DNA of 64,000 bases, taken from contig NC_135170.1 in assembly GCF_041146795.1 (NCBI RefSeq), positions 23,926,033 through 23,990,032 of the forward strand, read 5' to 3'. A program made the translations under genes and the position numbers. A model generated the notes under the pieces. That model was not told the origin of the DNA, did no database searches, and saw only the letters and a program-made list of their open reading frames with translations. Source of the DNA: Maylandia zebra (Eukaryota; Chordata; Actinopteri; Cichliformes; Cichlidae). Positions 54,055 through 64,000 of the stretch are shown here, piece by piece (position 1 is the first letter of the stretch; every line of letters starts with the position of its first letter).

Positions 54055-54100
54055 ACTTGGCGCTCTACGTAGCGATTGGCTGTTGACCCGTGACGCAAAA
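54055..54100 (-). promoter_or_regulatory. probable cenpx promoter elements
   Basis: Just upstream of the cenpx start there is an E2F-like ttggcgc at 54057-54063, an inverted CCAAT box at 54075-54079 and a CRE-like tgacgcaa near 54091. CCAAT plus E2F-like sites suit a cell-cycle gene. Motif evidence only. Confidence 0.4.
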
Positions 54101-54145
54101 CTCATGTAGACGGTACAGTACACAGGACTTTCACAGAAAGATTTG

Positions 54146-54149
<4 letters not shown>

Positions 54150-54229
<80 letters not shown>
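54150..54229. repeat. (TA)n microsatellite
   Basis: About 80 nt of uninterrupted TA between the cenpx promoter and the 3' end of the next gene. The IYIYIY ORF seen in it is an artefact of the repeat. Confidence 0.97.
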
Positions 54230-54232
<3 letters not shown>

Positions 54233-54400
54233 TGTATTTATAAATATTTTTCTTGCTATATATAATACACAACAAAATAATATAAACGAACAAAAATATT
54301 TTGGTTTTCGCAAATAGTATTTCAAATAAAACATTTACCATGGGAGGAAAAACAGAAAAACAGCAACACAGAAGAGCACGAATCCTTTGACTTCTTTGTA

Positions 54401-54406
54401 TTTATT
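54401..54406 (-). other. candidate polyadenylation signal of the RRM gene
   Basis: A minus-strand AATAAA lies about 400 nt 3' of the RRM-gene stop codon, a reasonable 3' UTR length. The closer AATAAA overlapping the stop codon is unlikely to be used. Confidence 0.35.
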
Positions 54407-54802
54407 CCTGAGCAAAGAAAACCAACAATAACTAATATTTTCTTACAACTTCACAATTTTGTCTTGTTACCATAAAGTCAACAATCATGTCACATTCACC
54501 AACAGTGGCTGGACAAAGGAATACATGACTAACTTCACTTATAGTGTGACATCTGTAGGTCCTTTACAAACATTTAACTAAAATGTCATAAACACAATAC
54601 ATTTACAAAATATACAATAAACAAAAAAATATTGTTTAGCCAGAAATTCACAGTTATGGGTAAGTAAGTAAAACTTATTAGTAAAACTAAGAGAAATACA
54701 TACATAAATACATGTGCATTAGGTTGTATGTTCTCGTGTATGGTACTGACATAACAACCAATGCCCTCAAGCTGGTCAACTTTGGATCAAAGCTTTGTTT
54801 AT

Positions 54803-55958
54803 TCATTCATCTTCGTCTAACCACTGAGCATCTTCGAGTAGGTAGCCAAGACCCATTGAAGGCCGTGGTCGAGGTTTAACTGTGGCTCCATCAACCCCTT
54901 GCTCTGAATCCTCCTCACCCTGCAAGACATTTTTAAAAAAATATTATTTAATTATGATAGGCTGTGATTGGAAAAGTCCCTAACATAAAATAGTTGTCAT
55001 TTGCTCACCTTGAAAGTAACAAAGCGCCTCACTTTAACTTCTGTTCCACCGATATTGTGAGGACCGACCCAGTCTGCCATGTCTGCTTCTTCCTCACAAG
55101 AAAACTTCACAAAGGCCAACGATTTTTGTTTCCCAGAGTTGGGATTCTTCCTAATCTAAGATCCAGTATAAAACAGAAAGTATTTATCGCAGGTCTCTTG
55201 TAGGAAAAAAAAGCAAACCAATAGTTTTTTTCTTTAGTCTTTACTTTGCATGATTTGACGGTGCCCCATTCTCGGAAGTAAGCTTGTATATATCCTTCAT
55301 TTATATAGGGATTCAGATCTTCTACAAGCAGTCCATGTTCCTGTTAAATAGCAGAAATTCAAGAGCTTCATGAAACATTTAAACATAAAAAGATAAAAGG
55401 AAATAAAATGATAGCTTTGCTCAAAGATATGGGAATGAGAAAAGTTGTTTACAAGTTCATATTGCTCGGCCAAAAGATCTATGAGTTTTTTCGGAATACA
55501 GATGTACGGCCTTTTGTTAGGCGCTGTCTTCATGCCGCCTGGGGGAAAGATGAGCAAGAAAATTATAACATAGAAGGGTGATGCATCTAAAGCAGTCGCA
55601 CAACAATTTGTAATTTCATTTTCTTTAAAGATGAGACATGAAATCAAGAAAGCCCTTACTTACCAGAAGTCATTGTTGAGAGTCGGATGTGAGACAAACC
55701 TGCACTTCAGATTAGACCAAGGTAAAGAATGAAATAACCTGCTGCAAAGTGGGTTAATATGTAAGGTAGGAAAACTCCTCCCACTTTCATTCTTGTGTTT
55801 TCATGAAGGAAAGTCAGGAAGAATTTTTGAATAACTGTTCAGAGTTACCTAACTTGTTTAGCAGCTAGGGGGAAACTGTATGGTGGCTAGGGACGGCTGG
55901 CATTACTGAAAACTTGTTAATGTAGCAATGTGCTAGTTAACTTACTGTATTTGGACAT
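54803..55958 (-). CDS. Small single-RRM RNA-binding protein (6 coding exons), unnamed
   Basis: A 164-residue protein assembled from coding exons 55946-55958, 55664-55699, 55453-55538, 55245-55340, 55009-55155 and 54803-54919. All are joined by GT-AG introns with consistent phases. An RNA recognition motif fills about residues 46-126: RNP2-like LLVEDLN at about 49-55 and RNP1-like KSLAFVKF at about 88-95. The N-terminal 45 residues include KRPYICIPKKLIDLLAEQYE, probably helical. The C-terminus is acidic and ends YLLEDAQWLDEDE. These features indicate an RNA-binding adaptor, but I do not recognise an orthologue and give no symbol. A second possible start is the ATG in exon 2 (MTSGGMK). The gene is head-to-tail with cenpx, about 0.8 kb apart. 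Confidence 0.85.
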
Positions 55959-57123
55959 GGTGGTACGCAGGAGCAAGTTGTCATATTTTTAGACCGTTGG
56001 TTCGTCCAGCTGGACTTTTCTCATTGAAACAGTAAAAAAAATGTAAATAAAATAATTATAATATTTTTATTTCTTGTGATGAAACATATTCCTTCAGATT
56101 TGGCAAATGTTCTTCAATTGTTCACTTGAACTCAAGGATGAACTGACTAGAACTTGGTGGTCTATACCATGAATATGACTCAATTTGTTTGTACTGGAAA
56201 AGAAGAACAACAAAAGGATCAAAGAACAACTTCAAGTCAGCTCAGGTAAGTTTTTACTCACATAACCTTTATGTGTTCTCAAAAGGTTTTACAGTCAGGC
56301 AAAAGTCGTTCTTCACTGACAACATATCCAACAGGACCCCACTTTACTTTTTCTTTCGCACTTCTGCATATTTTACCGGTTAAACAATGTCACGTGGAAT
56401 GTGTTCTTAAGAAATCCATTGTGAAGGTATTCATGATGACTGATTTTAAAGAATCTTGGGTTGTGTGTTGTGTGCTAAGGTCTCCATATCCGGATATGTA
56501 AAATAAAGATCATTTTTTAAAGTAAAAAGACCACTTTTGAGCCGTGTCTTTTTGGCCGTAAAGAATCCGAAAGAACCGGAATTTAACACTTGCCATCAGA
56601 TAAAAGAAACAACAGGGACAAAAACAAAGAAGAAATTTTATTTTGTCTTGTCATAAAATACATTGAAGATCATTGTACACTGTGATAATAAAAGCCTATA
56701 AATAAATATTAATAACCCTGCTGAGGTGCCAACTGTCAGTGATTCAGTTTTCAGAGATGACCAAGATTAACATATATTTAAAAACAGCAAACTTCACGGT
56801 TACTGATTTTACTTTTATTTTGTTCATGTTTGTAGCATGTTTTAGACGTTCCTGTTTATCTGGACAATCAACTCAGCTTTGAGATAATATCGAAGCCAAA
56901 ATACTTCTCAGTGAGCCAAACTGCTGCGTAGTGAGAGATGTGTAGTGAGAGAGTGCACTTTGTTCACAGTGTTCAGCCAGAGACTGGGGAAGAAAAGAAA
57001 GTTCATCTTTTGACTTGAAATACCAGTGCAAAGCAAAAAAAACCTAAACAAAACAAAAATTATGTAGCCTCAGTGAAGAGCTGCAGTATTGAGAATACTC
57101 ACCCTTGAGGGGAAGTGGGATGA
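55959..57123. other. intergenic spacer and TMC-gene 3' UTR
   Basis: Between the RRM-gene start and the TMC stop. No exon seen. A minus-strand AATAAA at 56637-56642, about 480 nt past the TMC stop, is a good candidate for its polyadenylation signal. A donor-like GTGAGT at about 57104, just past the TMC stop, could allow a spliced 3' UTR. Confidence 0.5.
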
Positions 57124-60100
57124 TTATTTGCATAAATCCTGTAATTTGGCGATGAGGAACTTTTTGTCCTTACCCTCCTTTGAACAGCATTAAAACAAAA
57201 CACAATGCATTGACATTAATAATGACAAAAACTTGATTTCAGCAGTTATTAAAAAATAAATTGATTCAATAAATTAAAAACTGTAATAAAATACTGACTG
57301 AGCCAACCAGATGAGCTGAGAAAGGCTGTTTCAAAGTTTTAGAGCTACTGCGTGAAAAGCGTGGTCACCTCTGGTTATAAATAGTGTGGAACTATAAACC
57401 GACGATCAGAGAAGCTGACTGCTGTTATAAGCTCTGCTATGTAGGCAGGAGCCTACCCACGTCGGGTCTTTTTGATAGGTTTATGTTTGTGGCTAGCTTG
57501 ATGTTGGTTGTTAACTCTGACTGATCTGTCCTGTTCTCAACCAAACACTAGATAGTGAAAGTTATATGTTATGTTTCTTATCTTATCTTATGTTTTTGGT
57601 GACTGTTAACAGGACTGAGTATGGCAGCTGTTGCTTCTGACTTAAGTTTCTGAAGGAAGCTTCATGGACGGAATTGTATTTGTGTAGAAAAGATGATTTG
57701 TCGTCCATAGCATAACACTTTGAATTAAATGTGAGCAAGCAAATGCTTATGAGAGATCTGAGAAATGTGGTCTCAAACAAACTTTTGGGCTCGGTTCATC
57801 TTGTCCTCCAGTTTTACCTAATAGATCTACACAAGCAAAATTTGCTCTGCCAGTGGATGATGGGGAATTGGCTGCTATCAAGACACACCCAAAATTGCAA
57901 AAATAACCACTTGACCTAGCTCAATTAGTTCTTTTCACTTCCTGGAATAAAGGAAGAAGCATTTCTCAAGGAATGTTTAGCAGGATTACAGTTGGAGGCT
58001 CAGGATAAAGCCCAAACCGACAGACAGAGTTTGAACTTTGGAAGTTGGAGCCGGGGTGGGGTTAATTAAAACAATTCAAACCCAGAGCCTGATCCATGTT
58101 TTGAACAATTTATCTTTCAGGGATCTTTGCCTTTAACAAGCAAACCAGAGGTTGAGCAAACTATAAAAGTCCTGAGGGATACTGGTAGATCTCGGTCACT
58201 GATAGTCACTGATTTGTTGCCCTTGAGTGAGTCAGCTCCTCTAATCATAAAGGCTTTTTTACCATCTTTGGCCTCCCAAAATCCAAAGTAGTTCAGACAG
58301 ACAAAGGCATAAATTTTCTATCAAAACACACTCAAAAAGATGAAATTGGGTGGTTGTTACATGTACAACTTGTAATTTGAACTAAATAATTTCACGTTTC
58401 TATGGTGAACGTAATTAAATCATGTAGCATCTGCATGAAATTCAGCAACTTAATTTGTTCTTGTTGAGATGACATGATACAATCTAGTAAGAGTGGTTCG
58501 TTGCCTGGACTCACGAAAATCACATTAGATGTCAAACTGCAGGAAAATCGCTGGAGTTTTAAGAGGCAGACAACTACACCCACACCACGTGTATGGCATT
58601 GCTATTTATTGCGGTTTAACCTGTCAAGGACAAAAACGTACAGAAAATGCTGCATCAAGCCTTGTAATCATAGCTTTCCTAGTTTGTTAAGCCTGGGTTG
58701 ACAGCTTGGTGGTGTGATGGTTAATGCTGTTACCTCAAAGCAAGAAGGACCTGGGTTCAAATCCACAATCTGGCTAGTTTGCTGTGTGTAATTAGAGTTA
58801 GGTTAATTGGTGATTCTGCATTACCCATGAATCTAAGTGTAAATGGTTGTTTTTCTCTATAAAATCATCAACCCCTGTATTGGTTCATTACGCAAGACTA
58901 GCAGTAATTGTCTTGCTTAACAAAGTAGTTATTCAAGCAACAAGATTTCTTTGCGTTTTCCTTAACTTGTGTAGAATGAATTAAAACAGATTTCATACTT
59001 AAATAAATCACTTCAACTCAATGTAAGTATACTACGTTGATCCAATGTAATCTGATTACGTTAAACCACCAAATGCCAAATGTGTTGGTTTGACATGGTC
59101 AAAAATTGGTTATTGTACTTGGTTAAATCACGTGGAAATAGGTGCCATGATTAAATTGTGTTCATCCAACAACAGATTCTTTTGAGTGCTCTTTAACTAG
59201 GTCATGCAGACTATTAGTAGTTAAACATGTGGTCTCTAGTGCCTGTCATCCTGAGTCCTAGGGAGCTCTGGAAAGGTGGCACCAGACTATTAAATCTATG
59301 CTGCAGAAGTGCTGTTTGGCTATTGGTAATGACTGGGATGAAGGAGTTCCACTAATGGTATGTGCAATACGGGAAGCTAAACAAGGATCCCTGTGTCTTA
59401 GCCCAGCTGAAGTTGTTTTTGGTTATTCAGTGCAGGGGTCTTTTAAAACTATTTAAATAACAACTTCTGCACAATCCAATAAAACTAATGTTTTGGACTA
59501 TGTTTCACAGATCTTTGAACGCTTGTAGCAAGCCCTTTCAGTAGCACTGGAAGCTCTTTTGTCTGTTCAGATCACCATGAAGCGGCATTATAAAAAGCAC
59601 ATGAAAAGTCAGTTACAATGATCAAGACAGGAAAAGAATTAAAGCGTGTATTAAATGTCCAAATGATTGGGTGTCGGTAAAACGGGAGGAAGAGAGAGTG
59701 GAAATCTGGAGGCATGCATTGGAGAGAAGAGAAAGGAAAATCAGTACAAGTAAGACAGAGTATATGTGTATGAATGAGACGGAAGCAGGTGGAAAGGTGA
59801 AGATGAGGGGAGTAGAAGTGCTGAAGATGGATGAGTTTAAATACCTGGGTCAACCATCCAAAGCAAAGGACAGTATAAAAGGGAGGTGAAGAAGAGACCG
59901 TAGGCTGCAAGCTTTAGAGATGATGTCACAGACAAAAAGACAGGAGGAAGAAGTGAAAACCAGGAGGGAAGAGACGAAAGAAGAATTTTAACATAACCAT
60001 ATATACTCAGATGATGAATTCAAACTAGGATGCTGAATTCGTTTTTGTCATTTCTGTCTCTCAACTCAGAAGGAATTTTCACATCTTTAGCGATGCCTTT

Positions 60101-63100
60101 TTTTTCTCCGCTGCCATCATCAGGGGAAATGCTAAAAGCGGTTCAAATGCTACTTGTACATTTTAAAAGTACGCCATCAGTGTCAGCCTTAACATGGTGC
60201 GAGTGTTAGCGCTTAAACTCACAAATGCCGCTAACATAGACAAACTCATGCATACATTTTCAATCTGCTTTTCTAACCGGCTGATGATTTTCCTCTGGCC
60301 ATCAACAACTTGAGCCTGAAAGTATATCACCATTCTGCAAAAACAAAAGCAAAAATAGCAATGGATCATTTCAAAATTTTAAGAGCGTAAAACCATTTCT
60401 GTAAGTCACGAACATTAAATGTTTCAATGGAGGAGATGCTTGCTGCTACGAATTGCTACCAACAAACAACGCTGACTTGCTAATTAATGAAATGAAATAC
60501 ATAGCGGAAACAGGAGCGTAATCATTACCACTCACAGAAAGACTCCACTGGCGAGGAATAGAAACACTGGATTCTCTACCAAACAGTCGTAGACCCAACT
60601 GAGCCACTTCAGGATTGGATGAGCATCCTCCAGGTGCCTGGTCGACATCTGCCCTCCCTCAAACATTGTTGTGAGATTCCTGAAAGGGCCGCACTTTTCC
60701 GAGGGTTTGATTCTGTGCATGACAGGCAGATGCATTTAAGGGGATACAGTAAAGAGTGTGTGTATATATATATATATCATCTTTTTTTAGCCTGATCCTT
60801 TATGTCTCGTGTTTTTTTGTTTACTCTGATCTGAATCAGTTGATGAGTTTGTAAACTCATTGTCTTTTCCTGTAGTTTTGAATTCACAGAGAGAAAACTC
60901 CAAGTGAACTCAAGATGAATCACGTGGGAACCTTCAGCCTGCTTATCTACCAGATGTCTCTTGTCCTACTCTTATTTCCTGTTTTTGTTTTCTTCCTGTG
61001 TGATTACAGCTCAGTGTTGATTCATTACAGCAGGTCTGAAGGCAAAAGAGTGTCTAGCCTGTTACTTCACAGTAGCAAGTGAATATAGAAAGATTTGAAT
61101 ACATAGATTGTAATCGTTAAGTTGAAACTATTGGTTTTGGTCTTTCTTGAGAAAATGTCATTTCCAGGCCATTTACCTTCAGGGTAAAAATATTCCAGTT
61201 GTAGTTTTAGTTTGTACTTAAGAGATTGTTGTTTTACTTAAGGTTTGTTTTTAGCGAGCTGCGTGTTTGTGGTTTTGAAACGCTCACAAGCATTTTCACG
61301 CTATAAGCATGAAAACGCTTACGTGCATTCCAAGAAGATTGTTATACTTACGTCCATACTGTATAAATGATAGTCACGACAGTGCCAAGAAATGAGGGGA
61401 ACCACAGTATGCAAATGAACAGCGTTGTCATTTGAGTGGCCCTCCAGGGCTTTCTCGAGGCCTGACAGTTGAGAATGAGACTTCTCTGGAAAACAAAGAG
61501 GAAGAGTCATGTTTGCAATGCAGTCTTGGCATACGGTACTACAGCCCCACTGCATACACACTCTACCAACCTTCTTCATGTAAAACAACACAATCAGTTT
61601 TATTAGTTGGACTCCAGGAAGAAGTGGTGCAAACAGAACTCCGATCCTACAAGAAGAAATGCAACACATGACCACTGATTTTCCTTTTTATCGCTGATAT
61701 TAAAGCTGTGTTTTTACTGAATAATCACCATGTAAGAGTTTGCCCATATATGAGCTCCAACACATTACGAGCAATGTCGAACACTGGCTTTCTTTTCTTT
61801 TGCAGGATTGTCTGGGAAAAGACCCTAGAAGGGAAGAATTAGGTTTTGGCTTAAAACAGAAGTAAAACCAATCACCCGATCTTGCTCTAACTGGTAAACT
61901 TGCCTCCATAGGAACTCTCCCAAAAAAGTGTAAAGCACCGTAACGATGAAGTCCATCACAAGGAGCCGGTACAGTTCTTGGCCAACTGAACTCTCCCAAC
62001 ACTGAAAAAATGTAAAAATGTGGATGTTAAATGCTTTCAGATTCCAAAACTGTAGCTATAATATCGCATGTGTTAAACATCTGCGTGCAAAAAGCTTTCT
62101 TTAAGGAATAAAAACGATTGCATACAGTAACTGAGTGCTGAATCATGTAAGAGCGTGAGGATGTTACTAACCTCCAGACCATTGGCTGGAATGCTCTCCA
62201 GCCAGCGATAACATAGAACTCCAATAACACTGACCTTCAACAGCAGGTTCCTGAAAAATAAATGATCAAATACTTTATTATAAATATTTAAACCTTATAA
62301 AAATCAAATCACATAACAAAGACAATAATTTTACATCGTGTTGAACTATGTTATTCATTTGAAAACTTCTTTTGCGTGTTTTCCTTTTTTTTTTCCTTAC
62401 CTGAAGACAGAGACATAGACACGTGTGCCAGGTGATTCATATTGCTCTGCCCAAACGCACAGGTTGAAGAAGCCAGGGAGTAACAGGTTAATGCCCGACA
62501 CCACTGCTGACAAGACCAGCAACTCAGTGTCTTTGGGCAGATTTAAAGTGGTCTAAATCACAATGAAAAATGCAGACCGACAAGTTATAATCAAAACAGG
62601 AAATGAAGTTCCGCTTAAACATTATATGCAACTGAAGTGAGATCGTCTTGACAACCATGATATTTAAAAATGAAGTATTGCTATAGTATCAGTAATCCTC
62701 TTACACCATCTACCTGCAGTTGTGTTTGACATCATGGGGACGTGTCCAGGTTATACTGGAAGTCAATCTGCAGTTCTCTAACGTTGACTGATTCTGCGTT
62801 ATTACTAAAGAACTGTCTTTAGACTTATTCAGAAAGAGAAGAGTGAAATTGGCGACACCGCTTTGAGTATGTACAGTGCTGTGAAAAAGTAGTTGCCCTG
62901 TCTTGTTAAATCGTGAATTAACTGTGATGAACCGAATGTTTTAGAAAGCTGAGCCAAGGGTGATATGATCAGCTGTTAGGTTTAGGGGCAATTACTTTTT
63001 CACACATTGTCAGGTAGGTTTTGGCAGCTTTTTTCCCCTAATAAATGAAATAATGTCAAAACTGCATGTTGCATTTACTTTGAAGGTCTGAAACGTGTGC

Positions 63101-63305
63101 AATATGCAAAAATCTACGAAATAAGGAAGAGGGCAAGTACTTTTTCACCGCGCTGTATATGCAGGTTTTCAGGACCATCTTGAGCCTTGTGAGTCGTGAG
63201 ATGATAACACAAAAGTTTATTACTTCTATATTATTCCTGTTATTTCTATTATTATTTGTCCTTGCACAGAAAAGCTTTGAAACACCAGTATCTTTTTGGG
63301 GGGGG

Positions 63306-63353
<48 letters not shown>

Positions 63354-63684
63354 GGGGTGGGGGGCGCTTATTATCACACAAAGTAGACAGACAAAGATAT
63401 CAAAAGGTCTAGCAGAAAAGAAGAAGTAGCTAACCACAGTGGGTGGGGAATTAAAATTTACATACTTAAAGTGGTGCTTGACTGTGCATGAATGCTACCA
63501 TTTCCTTTTCCCAACAATGTACCTTGATGTCGATTTTTTTTCCTGACAGGTTGTGCACTCCTATGGTGCCCAAGAAAATGCTTATTAAGCATGCGGTCCA
63601 CGCCAACAGATGAACAATAAGGCGGTGAAGTTGTTGCATGCAGGTCTTTTTGTCTTCTCCCTTGATCATCTCAGACAGCTGCTC
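57124..63684 (-). CDS. tmc8: Transmembrane channel-like protein, TMC6/TMC8 group (3' part, 10 exons)
   Basis: Multi-pass membrane protein of the TMC family. Mammalian TMC6/TMC8 sit in the endoplasmic reticulum and interact with zinc transporter ZnT1. Exons in the window, 5' to 3': 63523-63684, 62401-62552, 62172-62250, 61904-62001, 61729-61824, 61571-61646, 61352-61485, 60536-60712, 60256-60334, 57124-57177. They encode 368 residues, about half the usual length; earlier exons lie off the right edge. The TMC signature [18 protein letters not shown] is in exon 61904-62001. Hydrophobic spans include [38 protein letters not shown] and [19 protein letters not shown]. The [14 protein letters not shown] and CGPFRNL segments and the tail [13 protein letters not shown] fit TMC8 best, but TMC6 is not excluded. 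The intron after 61904 has a GC donor. The last intron (3.1 kb) is filled with mobile-element debris. Confidence 0.85.
58090..59680 (+). mobile_element. degenerate Ty3/gypsy retrotransposon remnant
   Basis: A protease-like stretch with the DTG active-site triad lies at 58178-58186 ([11 protein letters not shown]). It is followed almost at once by an integrase core piece at about 58245-58345 with FGLPK and [12 protein letters not shown], in a different frame, so the reverse transcriptase and RNase H are missing. After about 800 bp of other sequence the integrase resumes at 59268-59455 ([31 protein letters not shown]) and fades out near 59680 with in-frame stops. No LTRs were found. It is antisense to the TMC gene, inside its last intron. 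Confidence 0.8.
58703..58870 (+). mobile_element. tRNA-like-headed SINE/repeat fragment
   Basis: A B-box GGTTCAAATCC at 58754-58764 is preceded by an A-box-like gtgatggttaatgctg. It is followed by ggttaattggtgattct and aatggttgtttttctct, blocks of a common fish repeat. It interrupts the gypsy integrase, so it is either a later insertion or part of a rearrangement. Confidence 0.6.
59690..59889 (+). mobile_element. LINE reverse-transcriptase fragment
   Basis: The ORF encodes [15 protein letters not shown], then [10 protein letters not shown] and MDEFKYLG, a pattern seen in the thumb-proximal part of many vertebrate LINE reverse transcriptases. Only about 65 codons remain, ending in a stop at 59887-59889. 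Family not assigned. It abuts the decayed gypsy end. Confidence 0.7.
62872..63157. mobile_element. MITE with ~26-bp terminal inverted repeats
   Basis: The left end (tacagtgctgtgaaaaagta) and the right end, read in reverse complement, match over about 26 nt with a few mismatches. TA lies at both borders. Length about 286 bp with no coding capacity. It lies in the TMC intron between exons 62401-62552 and 63523-63684. Confidence 0.85.
63306..63349. repeat. (GT)n microsatellite
   Basis: About 44 nt of GT dinucleotides flanked by G-rich runs, in a TMC intron. Confidence 0.97.
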
Positions 63685-64000
63685 CTGTTGGAAAAGCACC
63701 ATTTGTAAACTAAGCCTTTCAAATAGGGTGCTTGTTCTTTTTAAACTAAGGACATGGCCCCGAGGGTGACATAACACGTGAACATGTGATCAGGTTCCTG
63801 TGAGCAAACGATAACCACAAACACTACTATGTGTGATGTCAAACTGACAAAGACTGCTGCAAAAACTGAAATACTTGTTGCTAAGAATCATCAAGAGAGC
63901 ATTCAGTGTAAAGAAACCCTTTTTAAATAACTTGGTTGGTTTGGTCTATTTTAAAAATAATTTCAACAAAACAAGAACCAAAAGAAACGTTTCACGCTTC
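63685..64000. other. TMC gene intron at window edge
   Basis: Upstream of the first TMC exon in the window. I see no clear additional exon before the right border, so the 5' half of the gene lies beyond it. Confidence 0.5.

Noticed and set aside
54149-54334. Minus-strand ORF ending in IYIYIY
   Set aside because: (TA)n translation artefact between cenpx and the RRM gene.
59572-59910. 112-codon minus-strand ORF
   Set aside because: Antisense of the LINE reverse-transcriptase fragment and the gypsy end.
60020-60130. Alternative TMC terminal exon after 60256
   Set aside because: Possible acceptors give RRKKRHR-stop or an immediate stop and do not match the TMC tail, whereas 57124-57177 gives [13 protein letters not shown] in frame.
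1-64000. CRISPR array, operon or prokaryotic system
   Set aside because: No regularly spaced direct repeats. The genes are intron-containing vertebrate genes.

Overview
The window looks like nuclear DNA of a ray-finned (teleost) fish. It is AT-rich. It contains long (TA)n, (GT)n, poly-C and poly-A tracts, split genes with GT-AG introns, and fish-type repeats: tRNA-headed SINEs, short MITEs with TA target sites, a Dong/R4-type LINE and a Ty3/gypsy remnant. A percomorph, perhaps a cichlid, is my best guess, but I cannot prove the species. There is no bacterial-style gene organisation.

Four protein-coding genes can be assembled exon by exon, all on the minus strand. (1) 1737-7039: notum, a complete 11-exon, 496-residue secreted Wnt-palmitoleate carboxylesterase. 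(2) 50934-54031: cenpx (MHF2/STRA13), five coding exons, 81 residues, the last coding exon only 15 nt. (3) 54803-55958: six coding exons for a 164-residue protein with a single RRM, which I cannot name. (4) 57124-63684: the 3' half (ten exons, 368 residues) of a TMC-family membrane protein, most like TMC8 of the TMC6/TMC8 group; its 5' exons lie beyond the right edge.

About 43 kb between the notum start and the cenpx stop (7.1-50.9 kb) holds no exon I can support. It holds repeats plus unannotated sequence that may be regulatory. The most striking structure there is at 8117-11193. Two 718-bp direct repeats, identical as far as I can read, bracket a 1.64-kb poly(A)-terminated LINE-like insert, as a target-site duplication would, but the repeats are far longer than usual. 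At 23.9-25.0 kb a 5'-truncated LINE with a restriction-like endonuclease sits between (TA)n arrays, and its 3' terminus is repeated as an inverted copy.

In human, NOTUM and CENPX lie close together on 17q25.3 with ASPSCR1 between them, and TMC6/TMC8 are further along the same arm. Here ASPSCR1 is not seen between notum and cenpx, and the TMC gene is close to cenpx, so this is conserved but rearranged synteny. The right-hand genes are compact but their introns carry mobile elements: a long-TIR MITE in cenpx intron 1, a degenerate gypsy/SINE/LINE cluster in the last TMC intron, and another MITE in an earlier TMC intron.
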